From contig JAHBXZ010000008.1 in NCBI GenBank assembly GCA_019636215.1, forward strand, positions 124,001-188,000: a stretch of 64,000 bases of DNA. The letters are read 5' to 3'. The stretch is from Planctomycetota bacterium (lineage in GTDB: Bacteria; Planctomycetota; UBA8742; UBA2392). The position numbers and the translations under genes are program-made. The stretch's first letter is position 1. The number at the start of each line of letters is the position of its first letter. This document shows positions 19,720-27,486 of this stretch, piece after piece. The notes beneath the pieces are model-generated. The model was not told the DNA's origin, did not search any database, and saw only the letters and a program-made list of their open reading frames with translations.

Positions 19720-21072
19720 ATGCTTACGCGCGAACAGGCGCAGTCGCTGGTCAAGAAGGTCTTCTCGATGGTGGACGCTGAACAGAGTGAGGTGATCCTC
19801 ACGTCGGCCGTCACCAACAGCACGCGGTTTTCCAGCAACGTGATCACGCAGAATGTCGGCCTGAGCAACGACTCGCTGCGGCTGCGCGTAATCATGGGCA
19901 AGCGCCAGGGCGTGGCCACGGTCAACCAGTTCGATGACGACAGCATCCGGCGCTGTGTCCAGAGCGCCTTGGCGGTGGCCAAAGTCAGTTCCGAGGACCC
20001 GAACCTGCTGCCCATGCTGGATAAGCAGCCGCAGTATGAAACAGTTACGGCCTGGCGCGAGGCCACAGCAAGGTTCACACCAGCCCAGCGCGCCGAGGCC
20101 GTGGGCAAGGTGCTGGCAAGCTATGACCAGCAGGGAATTGAGGGCGCGGGCATCTTTGACACGGATGAAGGCTCCGTCTGCTATGCAAACAGCCGCGGCG
20201 TGTTTGGCTACAAGGCCGGTACCAAGGCCGAGTTCAGCGTTTCAGCGTTCGTGGATGTCGGAACCGTTGAGGGATGGTCGGAGACCTTTGACCTGGATGT
20301 AGGCCGGCTGAAGGTTGAGGGCGCGGGCAAGCGCGCCGCCGAAAAGGCCCTTGCCGCGCGCAATCCCAAAGACATGGATCCCGGCGAGTACACGGTGATC
20401 TTTGAACCGGCGGCCGTGGCCGAAATGGTGCTGTTCTACGGCTGGCTGGCCGGCAACGGCCTGAGCTTTGCGGAAAAGCGCAGCTTCCACAAAGGCGAAC
20501 TGGGCCAGAAGCTGCTGGACAGCAAGCTCAGCATCACAGAAGACCCGTACCACCCGGAACTTGGCGGCACTCCTTTTGACATGGAAGGTTTCGCCAAGAA
20601 AAAGGTCGCGATTGTCGACAAAGGCGTGATTGCAGGCCTGTGCCACGACCGACGCAGCGCCGCCCTGTGCGGCGGCCAGAACACCGGCCACGCCAACGCT
20701 CAGCCTGACAGTGGTGGCCCCGGCCCCGACAACCTGGTCGTGGCAACCGGCAGCGACAACGTCGGCAACATGATCAGCAGCACCAAAAAGGGCCTGCTGG
20801 TAACCAAGCTGCACTACACCAACGTGGTCAACGCCCAGGAAGTCAGCATCACCGGCATGACCCGCGCCGGTACGTTCTGGATCGAGAACGGCAAGATCAG
20901 CCACGCGGTCAAGAACATGCGCTTTACCCAGAGCCTGTTGTCGGCTTTTGCCGACATTGAATCCATTGGCAGCGAGGCCCACGCCACGGGCGGTGCGTTG
21001 TTCGGCGGCAACTTTGTGGTGCCGGACGTCAAGATCCGCAAGTGGCGCTTCAGCAGCCCGACGGGGTTCTAA
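19720..21072 (+). CDS. TldE/PmbA-like metalloprotease-family protein
   Basis: The 450-residue protein has the TldD/PmbA fold: an N-terminal helical domain with R-L-R-V-I-M-G-K-R-Q-G-V-A-T-V-N, a central I-F-D-T-D-E-G-S-V-C-Y-A-N-S-R-G-V segment, and a C-terminal beta-rich domain with G-L-L-V-T-K-L-H-Y-T-N-V-V-N and I-G-S-E-A-H-A-T-G-G. The HExxxH zinc motif of TldD is absent from the corresponding helix, so it is the TldE/PmbA-like subunit. In E. coli TldD and TldE form a heterodimeric protease for unfolded peptides. No TldD is seen in the window. The ATG at 19720 has AAGGAG at a normal distance. Confidence 0.85.
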   Translation: MLTREQAQSLVKKVFSMVDAEQSEVILTSAVTNSTRFSSNVITQNVGLSNDSLRLRVIMGKRQGVATVNQFDDDSIRRCVQSALAVAKVSSEDPNLLPMLDKQPQYETVTAWREATARFTPAQRAEAVGKVLASYDQQGIEGAGIFDTDEGSVCYANSRGVFGYKAGTKAEFSVSAFVDVGTVEGWSETFDLDVGRLKVEGAGKRAAEKALAARNPKDMDPGEYTVIFEPAAVAEMVLFYGWLAGNGLSFAEKRSFHKGELGQKLLDSKLSITEDPYHPELGGTPFDMEGFAKKKVAIVDKGVIAGLCHDRRSAALCGGQNTGHANAQPDSGGPGPDNLVVATGSDNVGNMISSTKKGLLVTKLHYTNVVNAQEVSITGMTRAGTFWIENGKISHAVKNMRFTQSLLSAFADIESIGSEAHATGGALFGGNFVVPDVKIRKWRFSSPTGF

Positions 21073-21081
21073 GCAGCAAGG

Positions 21082-21159
21082 GCGTGTCTGGTGTTTTGTA
21101 TCTTGTGCCTTGGAACTGCAAAGCAAGGCGGTTTACCAGACACCAGACACCAGACACGC
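21082..21159. repeat. Intergenic inverted-arm element 1
   Basis: A perfect 13-bp inverted repeat (GCGTGTCTGGTGT at 21082-21094, its complement at 21147-21159) encloses 52 bases. The right arm is part of a short tandem run of CACCAGA units. It sits between the convergent tldE-like and NtrC-like genes and has a lower G+C interior. Confidence 0.6.
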
Positions 21160-21167
21160 GATTGCCG

Positions 21168-22208
21168 TTACTCCGGCTTTTTGAGGTTGTACTCGGTGAT
21201 CTTGCGGTCGAGCGTCGGGCGACTGATACCTAGCTTGCTGCTGGATTCTTTCTTGTTCCAGCCGGTCTGGTTCAGCACACGTTCGATGTGTTTGGCCTCA
21301 ACTCCGGCCAGCGATGTGTCGCCGTTGGTCGGCGATTCATCCGATGGCGTGGCCGCCGGTGTCAGCCGCAAGTCAGCCGCGCGCAGTGCGTCGGCGGGCG
21401 CAGCCACCGAAGCGCGCTTGATCACCGCGCGTAGCTCGCGGACATTGCCGGGCCAGGTGTGTTCGCGCATGCGCTGCATGGCTGCAGGCTCAATGGCTTT
21501 GATGCGTGTGCCGAACTTTTCGTTGCATTCGCTGATGAAGCGCAGCGCCAGGGGCTCGATTTCCTCGCGGCGCTTGCGCAACGGCGGAACCTCGATGGTG
21601 AACTCGTTCAGGCGGTAAAACAGGTCCTCACGGAAGCGGCCGTCGGCCAGCAGCTTGTCAATCGGCCGGTTGGTGGCGGCAATGATGCGCACATCGGCGT
21701 GCAGGGTTTCCTCGCCGCCGACGCGCTCGAACTGCTTGTATTCAAAGGCGCGCAGGACTTTGGCCTGGGCGACGCTGGACATGTCGCCGATTTCGTCCAG
21801 AAACAGCGTGCCTCCGTCGGCAAGTTCGAACTTGCCTTTGCGCAGTTTGTCGCTGCTGGTGTAGGCGCCTTTTTCGCTGCCGAACAATTCGCTTTCCAGC
21901 AGCGTGTCGGGAATCGCGCTGCAATTCACACTGACAAACGGCCGCCGCGCGCGCTTGCTGGCGTTGTGAATCGCCTGCGCGATCAGGTTCTTGCCGGTGC
22001 CGGTTTCGCCAAGCAGCAGAATGGCCACGTCCTTGCTTGCGGCGCCCGCCGCCAGTCGCAAGGCCTCCTGGAAAGTCGGGCTGACGCACACCAGCGAATC
22101 AAACGTCACGCCGACCGAGCGATAGGCACTCGTGATGGTGGGTTCGTTACCGGCCATGGGCTTCATGCATTGGACTCGAGAGCGGCCTACGTTGTAGTCG
22201 TTACGCAT
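21168..22208 (-). CDS. NtrC-like AAA+ transcriptional regulator with degenerate GAFTGA loop
   Basis: The 346-residue protein has no receiver domain; a short N-terminus leads to an AAA+ domain with Walker A G-E-T-G-T-G-K (67-73) and Walker B G-G-T-L-F-L-D-E-I-G-D (132-142). A Fis-type helix-turn-helix is at about 305-340 (L-N-Q-T-G-W-N-K-K-E-S-S-S-K-L-G-I-S-R). The loop that contacts sigma-54, normally GAFTGA, reads G-A-Y-T-S-S at 114-119. Activators lacking this loop, such as TyrR, work without sigma-54, so the usual assumption may fail here. Two ATGs (22208 and 22166) could start it. It diverges from the small gene at 22506. Confidence 0.85.
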   Translation of the reverse strand: MRNDYNVGRSRVQCMKPMAGNEPTITSAYRSVGVTFDSLVCVSPTFQEALRLAAGAASKDVAILLLGETGTGKNLIAQAIHNASKRARRPFVSVNCSAIPDTLLESELFGSEKGAYTSSDKLRKGKFELADGGTLFLDEIGDMSSVAQAKVLRAFEYKQFERVGGEETLHADVRIIAATNRPIDKLLADGRFREDLFYRLNEFTIEVPPLRKRREEIEPLALRFISECNEKFGTRIKAIEPAAMQRMREHTWPGNVRELRAVIKRASVAAPADALRAADLRLTPAATPSDESPTNGDTSLAGVEAKHIERVLNQTGWNKKESSSKLGISRPTLDRKITEYNLKKPE

Positions 22209-22505
22209 GCCTAGTGCAACGTTTCAACGCGGGAGCGACGGTCGAAGCGGGCCACAGAGGATGTTGAAGTGGGCCGCAACGCGGCCCGCCAAGGGTCGAT
22301 GGTCGAGCAGGGTTGTCTTCTGGAGGAATCGGCGACAAGTGGCGCCTGGCCTTCAACGTGGCGTCACCTTGGGCCAAGTGTGCAAATCTCCGCCCGACAT
22401 CCACTCTCGACCTTCGATGCGGTGCGCCGCGGCGCACTTGACTCTCGCCGCTTCCCTCCAACCAAGCCCGTTGAAACTGGCGCGGCGCCCGGTACGTTAT
22501 TGTAT
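22209..22505. other. Intergenic region between divergent genes
   Basis: This 297-base gap holds no gene I can support. A short perfect hairpin GGGCCGC-AAC-GCGGCCC is at 22271-22287. An AT-richer stretch at 22494-22506 (ACGTTATTGTATATG) may contain the -10 of the downstream small gene. The rest shows no clear operator. Confidence 0.5.
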
Positions 22506-22844
22506 ATGGCAAACGGCGAACGGATGACACTGATTGTGCGCACTTCAAAGGGTTTCACGGACAAGTTCCGTACCCTTGATGAGCGCTATGACCTGCTGCA
22601 GGCCCGCAAGGACGCCGCCATCCAGGATGGCAACACCGAGGAAGCCGGCAAGTCGGCCTCCGAAATGGCGCGCATTGCCTGCGAGATCCAGGACCTGCTG
22701 TTTGACGAGCTTGAGCGCCACTGGGGCCCGCGCCTGATTGACGACTCGCGCCTGCCCGAGATTCCCGACGACTGGCGCGTGTGGGTGCGCGGCCGACTGC
22801 TGCACATCGAGTACGAAGAACGCGAAGTGTTCAAAGACCACTAG
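22506..22844 (+). CDS. Hypothetical 112-residue protein
   Basis: The product has a polar, helix-rich sequence (K-G-F-T-D-K-F-R-T-L-D-E-R-Y-D-L-L-Q-A-R-K-D-A-A) that suggests a long coiled coil in residues 12-70. It ends in an acidic C-terminus with W-R-V-W-V-R-G-R-L-L-H-I-E-Y-E. There is no signal or membrane segment, so it is probably cytosolic. The ATG at 22506 or the one at 22524 may be the start. The family is not recognised. The 3' end overlaps the convergent membrane-protein gene by 14 bases. Confidence 0.65.
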   Translation: MANGERMTLIVRTSKGFTDKFRTLDERYDLLQARKDAAIQDGNTEEAGKSASEMARIACEIQDLLFDELERHWGPRLIDDSRLPEIPDDWRVWVRGRLLHIEYEEREVFKDH

Positions 22845-23484
22845 CCGGATCGCGGGCCGTCGAAGACGACCACTGTGCCCGAATGGCGTAGCGCAAAGGG
22901 TTGACTTGGTCCTCTGCAATCGGAGTACGAGTCCAGTCTGCGGGTGCGACGGAAGCCATCGTCCACGCAACGTTTTCGTGCAGCACCACCCAGCAATACT
23001 GGCCTGACAATGGCTTGCGACCCCGGCCAAACAGCCGGATTTCGAGCAAGTGACCATCCCGCAGAACCTTGGCCGATTGCTTGTTCAGCAGCCACCAGGG
23101 CGTCAAAGCCATCCCAATCAGAACTAGCAACGACAAACCTACAGGATCGGCCAGGACCACCGCCAGCTCGGAAGGCAAAGCCGCTGTCTTGGTTGAGCCG
23201 GAGCGCAGCGTGGCGTCTGGTTCGACAAACGCCGCAATGATCTCGCCACGTTTCCAAGCTGTACGTCGGCGATGTCGGTCGACGATGGCGATGGCGGATG
23301 CGATCAAGCCTATCGCGCCTGCGGCCAGGGCTGCCCAGGGGTTCGCCAGCCAGATTATCGCAGCCAGATTGAGAGTTAGTCCCCATCCGACAAACGCGTC
23401 GAGCGCGAAGCTGCCGCGGCCCGTCCGCGGCCGGGGCGGGAACAGTGGGTCGGTGCTGATCCGGTGCGATGCATTGCCTGCCAT
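22831..23484 (-). CDS. Hypothetical membrane protein, 217 residues
   Basis: Two helices at about 33-47 and 50-70 (L-A-A-I-I-W-L-A-N-P-W-A-A-L-A-A-G-A-I-G) are followed by a basic loop, then a third helix near 115-132 (V-G-L-S-L-L-V-L-I-G-M-A-L-T-P-W-W-L). A C-terminal soluble part has strands such as L-E-I-R-L-F-G-R and Y-C-W-V-V-L-H-E-N-V-A-W. No family is recognised. It is followed by a terminator-bearing region and lies between the hypothetical gene at 22506 and thiolase. The function cannot be inferred. Confidence 0.65.
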   Translation of the reverse strand: MAGNASHRISTDPLFPPRPRTGRGSFALDAFVGWGLTLNLAAIIWLANPWAALAAGAIGLIASAIAIVDRHRRRTAWKRGEIIAAFVEPDATLRSGSTKTAALPSELAVVLADPVGLSLLVLIGMALTPWWLLNKQSAKVLRDGHLLEIRLFGRGRKPLSGQYCWVVLHENVAWTMASVAPADWTRTPIAEDQVNPLRYAIRAQWSSSTARDPASGL

Positions 23485-23604
23485 CGCTTCAGGCTAGCAC
23501 GTTCAAGACGTTCCACGATTGCAAACGGAGCGTTCTTCTGGAGCGCGCAAAGGACTGGGAACTGCCCTTGCTTACCGAAAGGCGGGCCGGAAGCCTGCTC
23601 TCCC

Positions 23605-23634
23605 AAAAAACCGGGGCGGCCCTTGGGCCGCCCC
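23605..23634 (-). terminator. Rho-independent terminator of the thiolase gene
   Basis: On the minus strand a nearly perfect GGGGCGGCCC/GGGCCGCCCC hairpin (23613-23634) is followed by TTTTTT (complement of 23605-23610). It lies 24 bases after the thiolase stop. Confidence 0.85.
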
Positions 23635-23657
23635 TTCTGCCAACCAACCGCCAATCT

Positions 23658-24839
23658 CTACAGAACCTCAATGCTCACGGCCACCGCGTTGCCTCCGCCA
23701 AGGCACAGCCCGGCCAGACCCTTCTTCAAGTTGCGCTTGCGCAGCGCATACATCAACGTGGTCAGGATTCGGCTGCCGCTGCTGCCAATGGCGTGGCCCA
23801 GCGCCACCGCGCCGCCGTTGACATTGACCTTGTTCGGGTCGAGCTTCAGTGTGCGGGTCAGGGCGACCGCCGCCACGCTGAAGGCCTCGTTGAACTCGAC
23901 CAGGTCATAGGCGCTGACATTCACGCCGGTTTTCTTTTCAAGGTTCTTCACGGCCTCCAGCGGTGCCATCATCACCCACTTGGGTTCCACGCCGCCCGTG
24001 GCGTAGCCTGTGATGCGGGCCAGCGGCTTCAGGCCAAGTTCCTTTACTTTGTCCTCGGCGACGACCAGCACGGCGCTCGCCCCGTCATTGACACTGGGCG
24101 CGTTGCCGGCCGTGACAGTGCCGCCCTCTTTGAACGCGGCCTTGAGCTTGGCCAGGCCTTCGATCGTGCTGTCGGCGCGTACAGTTTCGTCAGTGTCGAA
24201 CAGCGTAACTTCGCCCTTCTTGCCCTTGAGCTCTACAGCAATGATCTCGTCCTTGAACGCGCCGCTCTTGATGGCGGCCGCGGCACGCAGGTGGCTTTGC
24301 AGGGCAAACTGGTCCTGGTCGGCGCGGCTGACTTTGTACTCGTCGGCCACCAGTTCGCCGGTCATGCCCATGTGAAAGTCGTTGTATTTGTCCCACAGGC
24401 CGTCGTGGATCATCAGGTCAAGCATCTGCACGTGGCCCAGCCGGGCACCCGAACGCGCCGCAGGCATGGCGTACGGAGTGTTACTCATGCTTTCCATGCC
24501 GCCGGCAATGATGCAATCGGCGTCGCCTGCGCGAATCGCCTGGGCCGCCAACGCCACGGCCTTGAGGCCGCTGCCGCAGACCTTGTTGATCGTGAACGCG
24601 GGAACTTTGTCGGGCACGCCGCCAAAGATCGCAGCCTGGCGCGCGGGGTTCTGGCCGAGCCCGGCCTGCAACACGTTGCCCATGATGACTTCGTCAACGC
24701 GGCCAGCGTCAAGCTTGGTGCGAGCGAGCAATCCCTTGATGGCAAGTGCGCCGAGTTGCGGCGCAGCAAAGGCAGCCAGAGAGCCCTGGAACTTTCCGGT
24801 GGGGGTACGAACGGCTTCACAGATCACAGCGTTGCGCAT
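23658..24839 (-). CDS. Acetyl-CoA acetyltransferase (thiolase)
   Basis: The 393-residue enzyme condenses two acetyl-CoA or cleaves 3-ketoacyl-CoA. The catalytic residues are visible: Cys88 in N-K-V-C-G-S-G, His349 in G-H-A-I-G-S-S-G and Cys379 in L-C-L-G-G-G-N. The N-E-A-F motif supplies an oxyanion-binding Asn. Length and residue spacing match biosynthetic acetoacetyl-CoA thiolases. The start at 24839 (M-R-N-A-V-I-C) is chosen over the frame start at 24863. A strong terminator follows. It diverges from the ECF sigma gene at 25132. Confidence 0.93.
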   Translation of the reverse strand: MRNAVICEAVRTPTGKFQGSLAAFAAPQLGALAIKGLLARTKLDAGRVDEVIMGNVLQAGLGQNPARQAAIFGGVPDKVPAFTINKVCGSGLKAVALAAQAIRAGDADCIIAGGMESMSNTPYAMPAARSGARLGHVQMLDLMIHDGLWDKYNDFHMGMTGELVADEYKVSRADQDQFALQSHLRAAAAIKSGAFKDEIIAVELKGKKGEVTLFDTDETVRADSTIEGLAKLKAAFKEGGTVTAGNAPSVNDGASAVLVVAEDKVKELGLKPLARITGYATGGVEPKWVMMAPLEAVKNLEKKTGVNVSAYDLVEFNEAFSVAAVALTRTLKLDPNKVNVNGGAVALGHAIGSSGSRILTTLMYALRKRNLKKGLAGLCLGGGNAVAVSIEVL

Positions 24840-25131
24840 GGATGGGCCTAGTCTCGTCGTCAAAACAACAATCTAACAAGGCGAGTGCCCAGAGTGATGC
24901 GCGGAATTTTCGATTCAGCGAACTCGTGTGCGCAGTGACCGACGAGTCATTCTTTACTGAATCTCACAGATCGAGGCGAAAGTAATACCGCCATGGAAAG
25001 GCCTTCAATTGTGGCTGGATCAGATTTGGAGACTTTTCTTCTTGACTCATGTCCCATTCAGCGTCAAGATTAGGCCAACTGACTGACCGGGCGGTCATTC
25101 AGGATTGTAGGCACATCTGAAGAGGGCAAAC
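24840..25131. other. Intergenic region between thiolase and ECF sigma gene
   Basis: The 292-base gap contains no gene I can support. It holds a dyad at 25084-25097 (listed separately) and a 17-base sequence at 24935-24951 identical to one inside the downstream sigma gene at 25432-25448. The G+C content drops in the middle, where promoters of both divergent genes are expected. Confidence 0.5.
25084..25097. promoter_or_regulatory. Dyad operator candidate upstream of ECF sigma gene
   Basis: TGACCGGGCGGTCA is a 6-bp perfect inverted repeat around a GG centre, 35 bases before the sigma ATG. Palindromes of this type are common TetR-family operators, but no regulator gene lies adjacent. Confidence 0.4.
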
Positions 25132-25725
25132 ATGATCCTTGAAGCCCACAGTAACCAGACCACTTCTCCTCGCAACGCTTTCGAGGCCCGGGCACTGCCG
25201 CTGCAGGGGTACCTCTACAGCAAGGCCTTGCAGCTTACCCGCAATGGCGCAGACGCAGACGATCTGCTGCAGGACACCCTTGTTCTGGGCCTTCGCAAGT
25301 TCCACTTGTTCCGTGAAGGAACGAACTTGAAGGCCTGGCTTGCGCGGCTTCTGTTCAACCTGTTTGTCAGCGGGTATCGCCGCAAGCGCAGCCGTCCTGA
25401 TGGGGTGCCATTGGACTCTGTTGCCGCCGTGGTGACCGACGAGTCATTTATTGACCAATCAATGGGCATGGAGTCACTCAACTCTGACCAGCTTGAAGCC
25501 CACCCAGAGGTTCTGGAGAACATCAGCCAGGAACTGAAGCATGGACTTCAAGACCTAGATCCGCGGTATCGCAGTGTGCTTCTGCTGAGCACCCTCGGTG
25601 ACCGTTCGTACCAGGACATCGCCAAAGAGCTCTCCGTGCCCGTTGGCACGGTGATGTCCCGCCTGTCCCGAGCCAAGTCACACATGCGTGAGTACCTGGC
25701 CGCAAATCCGGCAATGGCAGGCTGA
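25132..25725 (+). CDS. ECF-type RNA polymerase sigma factor
   Basis: The 197-residue protein has region 2 (residues about 25-95: L-Y-S-K-A-L-Q-L-T-R-N-G-A-D-A-D-D-L-L-Q with F-R-E-G-T-N-L-K-A-W-L). A variable linker follows, then region 4 with an intact helix-turn-helix (Y-Q-D-I-A-K-E-L-S-V-P-V-G-T-V-M-S-R-L-S-R-A). There is no recognisable anti-sigma gene next to it; a methyltransferase follows after 48 bp. The ATG at 25132 is preceded by GAGGG. Its targets are unknown. Confidence 0.92.
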   Translation: MILEAHSNQTTSPRNAFEARALPLQGYLYSKALQLTRNGADADDLLQDTLVLGLRKFHLFREGTNLKAWLARLLFNLFVSGYRRKRSRPDGVPLDSVAAVVTDESFIDQSMGMESLNSDQLEAHPEVLENISQELKHGLQDLDPRYRSVLLLSTLGDRSYQDIAKELSVPVGTVMSRLSRAKSHMREYLAANPAMAG

Positions 25726-25773
25726 AGCGCAACTGGGACTGTCAGGGTCGGCCGCGCGGTGTAAACCATCGAC

Positions 25774-26361
25774 GTGACCGACCCTTTTCAGTTAAGTCAG
25801 AAGTCCTTCGCTGCCCGCGCGCTGGCCGCCGGCGATGCGAACGTCGACGCGGAAGCGGTAGATCGATTCATCATGCGCGTCGGGCGACCTGTGCCGGTGG
25901 TGCTTGTGTTAGGCAGCGAAATGGGCGCGCTGTGCCTGGAGTTCGATCGCCTGGGTGCCTCGGCTATCGGTGTCGACCTGCTGCCTCAGGTGTTGCAGCT
26001 GGCGCGCAGACGATACCCGATAGGAGACCTGCGGCAGGGGGACACCCGGGCACTGTCCATGTCCAGCAGCACGGTAGATGGAGTGTGGGCGGGCATGGTG
26101 CTTTGCCGCATGCCCCGGGTTGATGCGCAGACATCCCTGCGCGAGTTGCACCGTGTTATGCGCATGGGAGCATTGCTGAGCGTAGACCTGCTTCCCGGCG
26201 AAGGTGAGATGCTGGTTGAGTCTTCGTACGGCCCGATGCTGGAGTCACGCTGGTCGCAGGACGACTTCGCGGCTCATTGCGATGCCCTGGACATGCAGCT
26301 GATCGAGACGACGCAACTGGATCACGGCGCGGCTCGGTTGTTGTTCCGGCGAGAATACTAA
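25774..26361 (+). CDS. SAM-dependent class I methyltransferase-like protein
   Basis: This 195-residue product resembles a methyltransferase type 11. Motif I is V-L-V-L-G-S-E-M-G-A-L (about 43-53), less conserved than the usual G-C-G-T-G. An acidic end of strand 2 follows at G-V-D-L-L, then A-L-S-M-S-S-S-T-V-D-G-V-W-A-G and a late L-R-E-L-H-R-V-M-R-M-G-A-L motif. The start is GTG 25774, with a terminal stop overlap to the convergent gene. The substrate is unknown; the weak motif I lowers confidence that it is active. Confidence 0.7.
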   Translation: MTDPFQLSQKSFAARALAAGDANVDAEAVDRFIMRVGRPVPVVLVLGSEMGALCLEFDRLGASAIGVDLLPQVLQLARRRYPIGDLRQGDTRALSMSSSTVDGVWAGMVLCRMPRVDAQTSLRELHRVMRMGALLSVDLLPGEGEMLVESSYGPMLESRWSQDDFAAHCDALDMQLIETTQLDHGAARLLFRREY

Positions 26362-27029
26362 ACCGGCACGCCGCCTGCGAATGGCCGGGCAACTACAAGC
26401 ACCACGATCAACACGACAAGCGTGGCAATGCAGGCATGCAGCGCGGTAAATCGCGCCCGTCCTGGCGGCAGCTTCAATCCGACGCCCAGTGCGACTGCCC
26501 CGGCCGGCAGGCCGACGGCGTAGCCGATCTGACGCGGCATCGGAACTTCCATCGCGCCCAACGGCAGCCAGACCAGCAACAGCATGGCGAGTGTCGCGAC
26601 CACACCTAACAACAGTGCCAATGGCCAGCCCGACTTTGGCTGGCTGCCCCGCAACAGGTGCGAGATCTGCCTGTACAGGTAAATGTCGCACAAGAACAGC
26701 AGCAGAACCGAAACCATCTTCACGTGGAAGGTGACGTACCAGAACGAAGGCTGGCCGGTTTCAAGGCGCGGTGCAAAGTAGTGCTTCAAGGCAACGGCTG
26801 GCCCGCCCATCTGGCTGCCGACACCGTGCAGCATCAGCAGGCCGGCGATGATTGCCAGCGCGCCACCGGGCATCGCAGCGCCCAGATAGAGCCTTTTCAA
26901 CGTTGCGGGCATGTCTGTTGAGGGTTGGCGCGCCTGGATGATCAGCAGCCGCGACAACAGGATCAGCGACCCGGACCAGACGATCAGCCCGATCACGTGA
27001 ACAGTCAGAATCCAGGGGTTTGCGGCCAT
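26358..27029 (-). CDS. HemJ/CopD-like membrane protein
   Basis: The 223-residue protein has five or six membrane helices. The first carries H-V-I-G-L-I-V-W-S-G-S-L-I-L-L-S-R-L-L-I, like the His-x8-W-x-G-x-L-x-L-x-R-L signature of HemJ-type protoporphyrinogen oxidases and CopD-fold proteins. Later helices hold H-V-K-M and a W-L-P-L-G-A-M-E segment. Family assignment is by overall pattern, and a role in haem synthesis is only possible. It is the last gene of a minus-strand run from 31069. Confidence 0.6.
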   Translation of the reverse strand: MAANPWILTVHVIGLIVWSGSLILLSRLLIIQARQPSTDMPATLKRLYLGAAMPGGALAIIAGLLMLHGVGSQMGGPAVALKHYFAPRLETGQPSFWYVTFHVKMVSVLLLFLCDIYLYRQISHLLRGSQPKSGWPLALLLGVVATLAMLLLVWLPLGAMEVPMPRQIGYAVGLPAGAVALGVGLKLPPGRARFTALHACIATLVVLIVVLVVARPFAGGVPV

Positions 27030-27078
27030 CGCCGCAATCTACCTACGTGCCACCGGCGTTACAGAGGCCGCGCCGACG

Positions 27079-27420
27079 TTACTTGTCTTCGCGTTTGCGT
27101 ACGTTGTCGGGGTTCAGCACCTGGCTGTCGTCGCCGGCTCTTCGGCGGCGGGACGAATCAAAGTTGCTGGCGGGCGCGCTTGCGGTCGGCGCGTGCCAGG
27201 AGTGCTTCATGATGCCGAACTCGTTTACGCAATGCGTCATGGCCTCGCCCAGGGTTTCAAACCACATCTGGAGCATCTCGGGCATTTCTTCTTCCGAGGC
27301 GCCTGGCTTTGGCGAATCCCAACCCAACAGGACGTAGCCGCGAACATTGTCACCTTCCAGCGAAAAGTGCTGGAACGGAGCGTGTTCTTCCGGCGGCGGG
27401 TCGAACGAGAATCGAATCAT
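27079..27420 (-). CDS. Hypothetical 113-residue protein
   Basis: The N-terminal half has a compact pattern (G-Y-V-L-L-G-W-D-S-P-K-P-G, M-L-Q-M-W-F-E-T-L-G-E-A-M-T-H-C-V-N-E) suggesting one small alpha/beta domain. The C-terminal 35 residues are polar and basic (S-S-R-R-R-R-A-G-D-D) and look disordered. No signal or helix is seen. The family is not recognised. It lies between the hydrolase and the HemJ-like gene on the minus strand. Confidence 0.6.
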   Translation of the reverse strand: MIRFSFDPPPEEHAPFQHFSLEGDNVRGYVLLGWDSPKPGASEEEMPEMLQMWFETLGEAMTHCVNEFGIMKHSWHAPTASAPASNFDSSRRRRAGDDSQVLNPDNVRKREDK

Positions 27421-27486
27421 CGCACCCCTTATTACGCACAGATTGCAACTTGTGCTAGGGGCTGATTGTCGCGTTGCGGGCCGCCG

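Noticed and set aside
22271..22287. GGGCCGC-AAC-GCGGCCC hairpin as a terminator
   Set aside because: No T tract follows on either strand, and it lies between divergent starts, where no gene ends.
23469..24851. Plus-strand frame of 460 codons opposite thiolase
   Set aside because: The thiolase with all catalytic residues is on the minus strand; the long antisense frame is a GC effect.
24746..24985. Plus-strand 79-codon frame ending V-T-D-E-S-F-F-T-E-S
   Set aside because: Most of it is antisense to thiolase; only the short shared repeat with the sigma gene is of interest.
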